Shown here: positions 29,686-44,031 of the stretch, in pieces
Layout: every line of letters starts with the position of its first letter
Position numbering within the stretch: position 1 is the first letter of the stretch
Origin: Hyperoplus lanceolatus
Lineage: Eukaryota > Chordata > Actinopteri > Uranoscopiformes > Ammodytidae
DNA length: 64,000 bases
Reading direction: 5' to 3'
Assembly (NCBI GenBank): GCA_026929865.2
Contig: CM049400.1
Span: forward strand, 13,770,501-13,834,500
Notes under the pieces: model-generated
What the model was told of the DNA's origin: nothing
The model's input: the letters and a program-made list of their open reading frames with translations, nothing else
The model's database searches: none
Made by a program: the position numbers and the translations under genes

Positions 29686-31510
29686 GGGGAGAACGGGGGA
29701 ATCTGAGGCATCGGGTAATGTGAGCCACCCCCTGTATCTAGGGCAACAGAAAACATTTGTGGTCACGTGAGATATATGTTTTCAAGCCCCTCTCATTTCC
29801 CCTTGGCCCTGAAAGAGAGGACCTCATGGTGCTGTGGTAAGCATGTTTTTTTCACCAAAATAGGTATTTTGAATGTAAAAGTAAATGTTCTTGCTGTCAA
29901 CTTAATCAACTGTTGTGCCAAAGCAAATGTATTCACGTAGAAAAACTTCTATCATACGTGTTGATGAACTACCAACATATAAAACCATGTGATGATATTA
30001 GCTAAAGATTAGCCTGGAATGCTGAGAGAGTTAGTTTTTTCTCAAATTATGGTGGTGGGGGAAAGTGAGCCAAATGCTGAGGGGGAAAGTGAGCCACTGT
30101 CTCACTTTCCCCCACCATGAGGCACAAGTTAAGTTTAGTCTTAAACATATTTTAATGTAATATTACATATGTTTTATTTTAATGGCATACACATTGTAGA
30201 AAAGCCATCATGCCAAGGAAATACACCAGGAAGACGACCTGGGGCAACCACACGGAAAGAACACCTTCTCATCTTTCCCTGTAACCTTCAGGGCTGTAAT
30301 GTAGAGTAGGCTTAGTTGTAGAGTATGACAGGCTGATGTTATAATCCAGTTGGGTCTTCTCCTGTGTTCTGAGTCCCAGGCTGTTCTCGCTGGCTCTGAT
30401 TTTCCTATGCTTTGACCCCCAGACACAAGCTGGCTCTAAGGGTCCTGTGTTCTGACCCCTAGACTGTGTTCTAATCTAACTGGTTCTATCTTTCATTTGA
30501 CTCTTATTAAACCCTTTTGAATTATGATATGTTGTATTTGATTTTGTTCAGAGTTACTTTCAAGTGTCTAGTCTGACATTAGCTCTGGAATGTGTGGCTA
30601 GCTTTCAGGATTCTAACAATATGTATTGGTATGGTAGCCTGGAAATCCAGACCCTGATATCTTGAACGAAAGAGGGTCTGGCCACGATCAATAGTAATTT
30701 CCAACTCAAGGGGCGGGTCCTACTCGTGCATTTCAAATGCCACTGCACGCAGTTGGATAGCACTACAACCAATCAGAGCGATGCACAAGGTGACGTAAGC
30801 CCCGTTCGTTTAGCGAACAGCTGTTAAACTGTTAAATTAAACGTTTGCCGTGGTCGGTCGGCAAAACAGAACATTCCACTTAGCCTACTTGCTAATGAAA
30901 TATTTGAGTGCCGTTTTCCAAATCGTAAAGGGTCGAGGCCAAAGCAGTCTCAAACTCACACAACATATCCGCAGCCATCACGGCTTCGACGTCGCATGCA
31001 CGTCACTGTCGTCATCCGGTTACGTCCGCCCCAGAGCACCATACAAAGGGCTCTGGCGTGCCCATATTAGATAGAACCAATTGAAACGTGAGCCCAGATT
31101 TCTGGTCTTTTTGATAAAGCTTCAACGGAGAGTTGCCAGACCAACAGGCGCAGCAAATTTAATTTGCCAGCGCCTAGTGGCATGTCTGGGAATGCCAGGC
31201 TATTGTTATGGTAGTTTCAGAGTAGAAATGTAAGTGGATCAGTTTAACCCCAGCTGGTTCACTTTACCCCCTTGATTTTTCTGGTCTGTCTCAGTTTACC
31301 CCACAGCTGGGGTAAAGTGAGCCACATGACAACTTTTTTTTAAAACAATCACATTTTCACTGCCCTTTGTCTTGAGAAAATTCTGCTAATGCCCATTTCT
31401 AGGAAACATCCTGAATTAATGGGAAATGTGTAAATTTGAGTGATAAATCATTTTAACTCGCTTAGAGGGGAGCAAATGTAAGAAGTGGCTCAGATTACCC
31501 CGTTCTCCCC
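29686..31510. mobile_element. TA-target DNA transposon with GGGGAGAACGGGG termini (copy 1)
   Basis: Left terminus GGGGAGAACGGGGGAATCTG and inverted right terminus ending CCCCGTTCTCCCC, each flanked by TA (29684-29685 and 31511-31512). TA duplication suggests a Tc1/mariner-superfamily mechanism. The 1825 bp contain no intact transposase. It carries its own insertion at 30635-31202. Confidence 0.85.
30635..31202. mobile_element. MITE with TAGCCTGG termini nested in the TA-target element
   Basis: Starts TAGCCTGGAAATCCAGACC and ends with a near-inverse TGGGAATGCCAGGCTA. The flanks TTGGTATGG (30626-30634) and TTGTTATGG (31203-31211) are a 9-bp duplication with one mismatch. No transposase was found in its 568 bp. 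Confidence 0.75.
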
Positions 31511-31807
31511 TATACATTTTTTTTTTAAATATACCTTCCTTCTTAAATCTCTCCCTCATCCCTGTACCTTTTTAAAAATCATTGCTTTGAATTTTTTTTT
31601 TGAACAGAATCATGTTTGGACATTGCTTTAGATCCGTGTTCATACCATTCCACAGTTTCACACCACCAATTGAAATGCATTGACATTTTAAAGTCATGCG
31701 TGCAGCCAGTGTCTTAAAGTTTAAAGCCCTACTTCCTATGTAGTATAAATGTGCAAAAGAAATAAAAAATCGGTTCATCCTAGCCTGAGAAAAGGCAGAA
31801 AGAGTGT

Positions 31808-31933
31808 TTTTTTAACCCTATATTTCTCTTTCTCGTGACATCACAGAAAGAGAAATATAGGGTTAAAAAACGTACTTTGTAAATATTACTGTGATGTCAC
31901 AGTAAAGGACATCACAGTAATATTTACAAAGTA
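31808..31933. repeat. two adjacent perfect 26-bp hairpins
   Basis: Hairpin 1: arms 31808-31833 and 31845-31870, loop 11 nt. Hairpin 2: arms 31873-31898 and 31908-31933, loop 9 nt. All 52 pairs match. Only two bases separate the hairpins. The GACATCAC word in loop 1 recurs inside the arms of hairpin 2. Confidence 0.95.
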
Positions 31934-33552
31934 AGTTTCTAGCTTTGAACATGATTTGTGTAACTTGATATTCAACCAGGTCCTTGAACTTTATGATGTG
32001 GGAATGTAAAAAGAGGAGGTTGGTGTGATCATAATATCCAGCTTTATTGATTATTCTTATGGCTTGTTTTTGAAGTGTGACTATGGTAGCAGTGAGCTTT
32101 TGTAAGTGGTACCCCAGACCTCCACACAGTAATTTAAATAAGGTAAGATCATTGAACAGTAGAGAATATGCAATGATTTGTGATCCAATATATGCTTTGC
32201 TTTACCCAGGACTGAGATGCTACGTGACAGTTTTGATTTAACATGTTTTATGTGAGGTTTCCAGCATAGCTTGTGGTCTATTGTCACACCCAGGAATTTA
32301 TTTACATACACTCTTTCAATATTAACACCATCTATCTTAACATTTACATTACTATTTAAATTACAATTTCCAAACAACATGATTTTTGTTTTGCTTAAAT
32401 TCAATGATTATTTTTTAATTTGCTCATTTCAGATGTCATTGACTCCAGAAGCTGCTGCAAGTCCTCTCCCGTACAAAAAATATGTGTGTCATCTGCAAAT
32501 AACACAAATTGTAAAATATTTGATGTTTTACATATGTCATTTATGTAGAGAATAAAAAGAATTGGCCCTTACACTGACCCCTGGGCGACCCCACAAGCAA
32601 TGTCCAAACAAGCTGACACGTATTCACCCATCTTCACAAACTGTTGCCTGTTCTGTAGATAGCTCCTCAGCCAGTTTAATACAACCCCCCTGATACCACA
32701 CCGTTCTAATTTATTAATTAATATATCATGATTTATGGTATCAAATGCTTTTTTGAGATCAATAAAAACACCAGCTGCATATTTCTTTTGGTCCATGGAA
32801 TTTGTAATCTTTTCAATTAGCTCAATAACTGCTAATGAAGTGGATCGGTTGGGTCTGAATCCGTATTGGCTGTCAGTTAGTAAATTGTGTTTATTGATGA
32901 ATTTGTTAAGTCTAGCTGCAAATACTTTTTCTAAGATTTTTGAGAATTGAGGAAGTAGTGAAATAGGCCTGTAGTTTGTGAAGTGGTGTTTGTCTCCAGT
33001 TTTGTACAGCGGTATGACTTTTGCAATTTTAATTTTTCTTGGGAATTTACCAGTTTTAAATGATAAATTACAGATGTGCGTCAATGGTTTTGAAATTCCG
33101 TGAATTACCTCTTTGACTATTCTCATATCAATGTCACTATAGTCAGTAGAAGTTTTATTTTTGCATTTATGGACAATCTCTATAATTTCACTCTCTTCCA
33201 CTGCTGTTAGAAACATTGATTTTGGATTAATGTCTGTGAAATCATTAATCCTGTCATCAGATCTCACAGGAACAGGTATTTTTTCAGCCAGATTTACCAA
33301 ATATTGTTTGAAGCCATTTACTACTGTTGTGATGTTGTTGTTGCTGTGGTGTCCTAAATGTTGTGATTGTATTGTTCGTATTGTGTTGTTGTGTGTTTTA
33401 CTGTTGTGAAATTGTGTGTAATTGTTTTTATACTTCAGTGTTAGGTTCCCAATTTGACAGAGATGTAATACTCTGTTTCCTGCCCAGGGACTACAGATGA
33501 AAATTAGCTTATAGCTAACTCTGGTAACTGGTACTGCTAATGAGCTGTGCAT

Positions 33553-34242
33553 TGTCCCTGCTAATTAAACAAATAAATAACATCTTTAAAATGTTTTGCT
33601 GGAGGATTTGCTATAGGCTAGTAGATATCAGGTAGGCTTATAAGACAGAAAATAGAAATAAAATGAATCTATAATGATAATTATTGAATGATCATTTGCT
33701 CCAGCCTCTCCATGCTGAGCATTGGCTGCTTTTATTTGTCTAATGAGAGTGTAAATGTAAACCTCTCCTCCTTTGGGCTGTAACCTGGACAAAACAAGCA
33801 ATTTGGAAATCTCACCTTCGGCTTTATGACATTGTGAGGGGCATTTTCGCTTTTTTCTTAAATTTTATATTCTTAATGATCAACACAAATATTTGAGACA
33901 AATCAGCACATTTGATCCCCAAAATAATTTTCAATACATAATTCTGTGTCTCTTGAATGTAAAGCTATAATGTGCAGCTTTATTTTACCTTCACATTTAC
34001 AAAATTTAGATCCGTGTGAATCTTGAACGCAACATAAAGTGCCCCCTCCTCTGATTGGTCGGTTCAGACCAGCTGGCTGTGACGCTGCAGGCAGCAGCAG
34101 GTGTGGACGGTCGCTGCTGTTATTTTTTTCCTGTATTTTGGTGTGACTGCTGGGGCTCTGTAGTCTCATGCCACTACGTCTGGTCAAACTGAAGTGGGTG
34201 CAGGTCTGGGCGTGAACCCCGTCTGCTTGGCTCCCTGTCGAG
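33553..34242. promoter_or_regulatory. region upstream of klhdc10, including probable promoter
   Basis: No coding exon. A/T-rich to about 34000, then GC-richer with CAGCAGCAGGTG and scattered CpG up to the start codon at 34243. The transcription start is not determined. Confidence 0.45.
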
Positions 34243-38026
<3,784 letters not shown>

Positions 38027-39119
38027 ACAAAGCACCGAGACTGCAGGAGGCAAAATGTGATGGGGAAAAACAACACTGGCTCTAAGAATTGGTAACTTGG
38101 CACAAAAAGTCCGATCTCAGATGAAAAAAAAAAAAAAAAAAAAAACTTTGAATGCCTCTTAGTCTTGTGTAGACGTGTACTGTTTGAGTTTGCGCGCATG
38201 AGTCAGAAGTTGTGCGTCAGCGTGCATGACCGAATAGCTGAATGCTGATTCCACGTGTATTCAGACGTTTCTTGTGCTTTGCTATTGTCTTTTTTTTGGT
38301 CGACTATTTCACACTTTTTTTTATCTACACTGTTGCAGCAATTTATGGAGCAAGAGAAGTTTGAAGTTCCATAGACCAAAGGCAAATGAATGTTGGTTCT
38401 CTACTAAGTGTAATTTTAGCTTCCATTCAGCAGCTTAGATTGGCTTGTTTCACTGTCGCTGAAATGATGACACACTGAACACGACTGCCATCTTTGACAC
38501 TTACTCTGCATTTCATTAGTAGATGCACTTCCCCTCGTTCACTTGCCCTCAGCCCTTGGTATGACGTCACAGCATACGTCGCACGGAGGGAACTTGGAGC
38601 TCAGAGGGAGAGTGGGTGAGGGAGAAGCGGGGGATTTAAATGCCCTTGCCCTTGTAGTCACAATGGACCATCAGTTACAGAGTCAGTTCTGATATTCTGA
38701 CATTATTCAACTAAAGCAGGGGTTTTCAAAGTGTGAGAGTGAGCCCCACCTCAGAGAACAAATTTCAGCGGAGCCCCCCCCCCCCAAATCCATTTGTCTT
38801 TTGAAGGATCTTTAATTGTTTTACACATTTTAAACAACTCTGTTCCTATTTTACACATTTTAAACATATTTTTGAAACATTCTAAACATCTGTGTGTGTT
38901 TTAAAAAAAATGTTTTTAAACATTTTAACATCTTTATCTAAGTATGTTTTTGTTTTGCTTTTTCAAAAAACATCTTAATCTAGTGGTTTAATCCTGCTTC
39001 CTTTAAGCGTGGATAGTAGTGACTGAGTGTGCAGTGGAGTTAGAAAGATAGGCAGGCAGACAGACTTGTCCAAATTAGTGCCTCCAATGTCCTGCTGGGT
39101 GAAAATATTAGCCAGCAGA

Positions 39120-39300
39120 GATCCTGACCCTCCTAGGGGGGTCCGGGGGTATTTCCCCCCGGCAGATTTTTTTTTACCTTTTTAAAGTGAAATGCATGAA
39201 TCTGGTCCACTTTGAGAGGAAAATTAGGAGGCTAAATATGCTAAATTTTGTGTGAACAAATAATTTGGAGACACTGGGTTGGATGAATTAGAAACTTTTG
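39120..39300. mobile_element. fragment of the CAGTGTTTCCC hAT-like family (copy 2)
   Basis: Contains GGGGGGTCCGGGGG followed by a T-run, then ATGCATGAATCTGGTCCACT and TTTGAGAGGAAAAT. This order is shared with 17765-17860 and with 63520-63610. The termini are not preserved. Confidence 0.7.
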
Positions 39301-39639
39301 AAGAAAGACACATGAATTTTCCATAAAAATATTAATTTAAAATAGAATATGCAGGGTCCTCTGGGTTGGGCTTGGAGCTCTTTTTCTTTAACGAGACATA
39401 TTTCTCTGTAATATAGTGAATGCATTTACAGTAAATGCAGTGAGAGGAACGAAGCAGAAGAACTCTTGTCCAGCTATCTTTATTTCCACAGACAAGGCTG
39501 AAAAAGGCTGTAGACTATACACAGTGCATGGGCAACTGAGGGCAGCCCCATTTCCATACACTTGTAAATTGTTTGGTCCGACATATTTTTTAGTTTATGT
39601 TAGTTTCAAACAAAAACATCTGTATATATACACATACAC

Positions 39640-39664
39640 ACACATATATATATATATAAAAAAT

Positions 39665-39699
<35 letters not shown>

Positions 39700-39716
39700 A
39701 TATAATATATAATATA
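39640..39716. repeat. (TA)n-rich microsatellite
   Basis: Mostly alternating TA with short AT-only interruptions. Confidence 0.95.
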
Positions 39717-39748
39717 TACATATACATACACACTCACTCACTCTCTCA

Positions 39749-41990
39749 CCGGCCACTTTGTTCAATGGCTTATAGAAACCAAAAGCTATTCAGCCAATCA
39801 CATGGCAGCAATGTAATGCATTTAGGCATTTAGACGTGGTCAAGACACTGTACTGAGGTCAAACCGACCATCAGAATGGGGAAGAAAGGGGGTTTAGGTG
39901 ACTTTGAACATGGCATGGTTGATGGTGCACGGCAGGATGGATCCATACTTTCATGTTGTTTACGCCAAATTCTGAACCTGCCATCTGAATGTCGCAACTG
40001 AAATCGAGACTCATCAGACCAGGCATGATTTTACAATCTTCTATGGTCCAATATTGGTGATCCTGTGAGAATTGTAGCCTCATTTTCCTGTTTTTAGCTG
40101 ACAGGAGTGGCACCCGATGGGGTATTCTGTTGCTGTAGTCCATCTGCTTCAAGGTTGGTCGTGTTATGCGTTCAGAGATAGATACCATAGATATGGTTTA
40201 CAGTGAAAATCCCAGTAGATCAGCAGTATCTGAAATACTCATAACAGCCCTCCTGGCACCCTCAACATTGCCAAGTTCAAAGTCACTTATAACCCCTTTC
40301 TTCCCCATTCTGTTGCTCGGTTTTAACTTCAATAAGTTGTCCCATCCAGGTCTACAGGTGAAACTCGAAAAATTTGAATATTGTGCAAAAGTTAATTTAT
40401 TTAATTAATTCTACTTAAAAGGTGAAAATAATATATCATATAGACTCATTAAATGCAAAGTGAGATATTTCAAGCCTTTATTTGTTATAATTTTCATTAT
40501 CATGGCTTACAGCTTATGAAAATTAGAATATTACATGAAATCAATAAAAAAGGGATTTTAAATACAGAAATGTCAGAGCTCTAGAAAGTATAATCATGAA
40601 TATGTACTCAGTACTTGGTTTGGGCCCCTTTTGGATGAATTCTTGCCTCAATGCGGCGTGGCATGGATGCTATCAGCCTGTGGCACTGCTGAGGTGTTAT
40701 GAAAGCCCAGGTTGCTTTGATGGTGGCCTTCAGATCTGTATTGTTGGGTCTGGTGTGTATCATCTTCCTTTTGACAATAGCCCATAGTTTCTCTATGGGG
40801 TTCAGGTCAGGAGAGTTGTAAGACCAATCAAATACATTAATACCATGGTCAGTCAACCAGTTACTAGTGGTTTCTGGTACTGTGGGCAGGTGTCAAGTCT
40901 TGCTGGAAAAGGAAATTGTCATCTCCATAAAGCTTGTCAGCAGACAGAAGCATGAAATGCTCTTAAATCTTCTGGTAGACTGGGTTGACTTTGGACTTGA
41001 TAACACAGTGGACCAACACCAGCAGATGACATGGCACCCCAAATCATCACTGATCCAAATGAATGTTGCGTTTCATTTGGAAATCAAGGTCCCACAGTCT
41101 AGAGGTAGAGTGGAGGAGAACAAAATTCAAGGTGATTGAAGACCACTGTCAAGTTTCAACAGCCATGATTTGGGGCACCATGTCATCTGCTGGTGTTGGC
41201 CCACTGTGTTTTATCAAGTCCAAAGTCACCACAGTCGTCTACCAGGAGATTTTAGAGCACTTAATGCTTCTCTCAACTGACAAGCTTTATGGAGATGCTG
41301 ATTAACTTTTTCCAGCAAGACAGAACACCTGCCCACAGTGCCAGAAACCACTAGTAACTGGTTGACTGACCATGGTATTACTGTGCTGGATGGCCATACA
41401 ATTCTCCTGACCTGAACTCCATAGAGAAACTATGGACTATAGTCAGGAGGAAGATGAGACACACCAGACCCAACAATAGATGAGCTGAAGGCCACTATCA
41501 AAGCAACCTGTGCTTCCACAACACCTCAGCAGTGCCACAGGCTGATAGAATCCATGCCACGCCGCATTGATGCAAGAATTTATGCAAAAGGGGCCCAAAC
41601 CAAGTACTGAGTACATATGCATGATTATACTTTCTAGAGGGCTGACATTTCTGATTTTAAAATCAATTTTTTATTGATTTATGTAATATTCTAATTTTCT
41701 GAGATTTTGAATTTGGGGTTTTCATAAGCTGTAAGCCATGATAATCAAAATGATAACAAATAAAGGCTTGAAATATCTCACTCTGCATGTAATGAGTCTA
41801 TATAATATATTATTTTCACATTTTTATGTTGAATTACTGAAATAAATTAACTTTTGCACGATATTCTAATTTTTCGGGTTTCACCTGTATATGCCTAAAG
41901 GAATTGAGTGGCCGCCAATGTGATTGGCTGATAAGTTATATTTGTTAACAAGAAAATGAACCGCTGTACCTACAGTATATACCACCGGTG
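39749..41990 (-). mobile_element. Tc1-like element in foldback form (outer), interrupted by a second Tc1
   Basis: Left end CCGGCCACTTTGTTC followed by a forward-oriented terminal part with AGCCAATCACATGGCAGCAA. From about 39928 the sequence switches to the opposite orientation and carries transposase remnants (ORF 39871-40188 reverse: GVNNMKVWIHPA, HRVPLLSAKNRKMRLQF). Beyond the inserted element the reverse-oriented terminal part continues (CCAATGTGATTGGCTGAT) and ends ACCACCGGTG. The copy is thus a head-to-head derivative with most of one half deleted. Confidence 0.78.
40353..41889. mobile_element. Tc1-like element that is a near-complete palindrome (inner)
   Basis: TA plus CAGGTGAAACTCGAAAAATT at the left and the inverse TTTTTCGGGTTTCACCTGTA at the right, with TA target duplication (40353-40354 and 41888-41889). 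The left arm (40353-41047) and right arm (41165-41889) are inverted copies over about 700 bp with scattered differences and small indels. Each arm carries the same 3' transposase half (reverse ORF 40608-40856: YNSPDLNPIEKLW; forward counterpart near 41390-41610). The 5' transposase half is missing from both. Confidence 0.88.
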
Positions 41991-42109
41991 TTCATTCGAT
42001 CACTCAGCACTCCAAGGGTCTATCTCACCAAGTTCACCTCAGTTTTCAGACAATTGGAACAACACTTATGATGGCGGAGGGGATTCCCCCAAGGGCAAGT
42101 GAACGAGGG

Positions 42110-44031
42110 CATGTTGAACGACAATCAAAACGCAGCGATGCTCAGTCAGCTGCTGCTACACCCACTGTGACATAAGTTAGATAATGGATATCTCCAAACT
42201 GTCTAATCAGATTAGTTGTTACAAGAATCATGTTCTAACCTCATGGGCCATGCCCATTTGGGTGAATTCTGATATTGATTCATGATCATAATTCTATTGT
42301 TCAAATTGTCAAAATGTTCCCCTCCCTGGTCACATTAGGCCTTGTGATCATAGGAAAACCCCAAAGCTTTGATATAACGTCTCTTGAAGGGCATCACTGT
42401 GAATCTTCCTGTGCCTCTTTGATTGTTCTAGTGCTTTTTGGGAGAGGAAAAGGAGCTTAATAAGTTAGAAATAATTTTTTAAACATGTAGTTCCACAGTG
42501 ATTCTAAAGCTTTTTTTATTTTCTTTATTTGGTGCCTTCTTAACGTCCAAAATGTCACACTTTTTTTTTATATTTCTGTAAATGTCTTCAGAATTTTGAT
42601 TTCTTAGTTTCTCTCTGAACTGTCTATCAGGGATTATTTTCTTTAACTTAAATAACGTCACTTTTATTACCACTGTGCTTTATTTATCACTGTGCTGCCG
42701 TTTAATACAAATTGTAGCAGAATGTTTTGCTAAATTTTTTCTGACCGAGTTTTATTTTCATTTCAGTTTTCCACTTTATGCCTAAACTTCCTTTTTAACC
42801 TTTTTTAAACTGTAACATAGGCTGCATTATTTTACATTCTTAACTTTTGTTCTTTGACTAGCAGGAAGTTAAGTCATAAGGTGTACTCAGTCAAGTTAGA
42901 AACTGTGATCAGACTTTGCATGATGCATCATTGCCAACATGTCAACAACAGACATTTTTATTCAAGCAGATTTAGGTACGCTGTGTTCTTTGATGAACAC
43001 AAATCTTTTGCGGTCACTGCGGATTGTAAATATTAAAGACTGCAGTAATACTCCCAGCCACACGTTTGCCTTTTCTCTCCTATTTTTTTCCAAACTCTAT
43101 CTTGCTATATCTTCAGCATTTTTTTTGACACATTCACTGTAACTGAGTTGGCACTGGGCTAACTCCTCTGAAGCCTATTGTACACAATGCCCATTTTCAA
43201 TCACTTCCATTTCAATCCCTTTCAAAACTCCACCTCAGTTCCTGTATGTTATGGCCTCATTTATATGCTGTTGTGAAGCAACAGTCTGCTTTGGTATGGC
43301 TCTGACTTGGTAAAAGTACTGCCTTGCTTAAAATTGAGAAGTTATATTTTTGCAAACATTTTTGATGTTCATGAAAGTGAAATTATCTCTTCTGCACGTC
43401 GGTACAATGTGTGCATGTCACTTTTCATAAACTCTTGGGAGAAAGGTGAATGTCTCCTCAAAAGGCAATTATGGCTGTAATATACATTGTTTTGTAATTC
43501 CTGTCTGTACAATCAATAAAAACAGGCAGTTTTTCAAAAATGTTGCATTGACATAGACATAGCATTATTGTTCTTGCTGAGCACAGGCAGCATGCAAGTT
43601 TTTCCTAACATGGTATCATCATCTTATTTAAAATGTCATGTGTCGATAAGTAATACACGTACCATTTTAAGATATCATTAGTCAAAAAGTATTCAAAATG
43701 TATTACAACAGTACCTTTATCGAAATACTCTCAATGCAGATATTTACATTATAATATCCATCTGAATTGTAAAATACTGCTTTCTCTCTTTTACAGTATA
43801 TATATAATAATCCAAATGAGAATTAGAAGTTAGGTTAGAAACGCTACATTTGACAGTAGCTGGAGTGATATGTTCAGTCATAACAAATGCCTACCTGAGA
43901 TTAAAATGTAATTCATATAATTTAGGAAACAGCATAAAAAATGAAATACTTAAAAGGATTCACACAAGATTAGGACATAATCGTGTCAGGTATAAAAGAA
44001 GAAGAAAAACACAGGCTGAAAAGTGTCACAG
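42110..44031. other. klhdc10 distal 3' UTR candidate and convergent intergenic space
   Basis: No coding exon. An AATAAA at 43515-43520 follows a U-rich, single-copy-looking tract and could be the true klhdc10 polyadenylation signal. That would mean the 38532-42109 element block lies inside its 3' UTR. The gene meets the cax1 3' end, whose stop is at 44032, within about 500 bp. Both points are inference. Confidence 0.4.

Larger units (their letters stand above)
29206..33552 (-). mobile_element. non-LTR retrotransposon (Jockey/I-type superfamily), 5'-truncated and split
   Basis: The main frame (32569-33552) encodes YRPISLLPQFSKILEK, YGFRPNRSTSLAVIEL, FIDLKKAFDTINHDIL and GVAQGSV. After one in-frame stop the frame continues with GPILFILYINDI and the catalytic FADDT, then FNLSKTKIMLFG (32081-32404). 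The endonuclease domain is missing. The 3' UTR lies at 29206-29685, ending with the reverse complement of ATTTATTTCAGACATATC. A TA-target element (29686-31510) separates ORF and 3' UTR. Two perfect hairpins interrupt the frame at 31808-31933. Confidence 0.85.
38532..42109. mobile_element. putative DNA transposon with 18-bp termini, filled with other elements
   Basis: CCCTCGTTCACTTGCCCT at 38532-38549 is exactly inverted at 42092-42109. Between them lie the hAT-like fragment at 39120-39300, a TA-rich microsatellite and two nested Tc1 foldbacks. No target duplication is obvious, so the border assignment is provisional. Confidence 0.55.
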
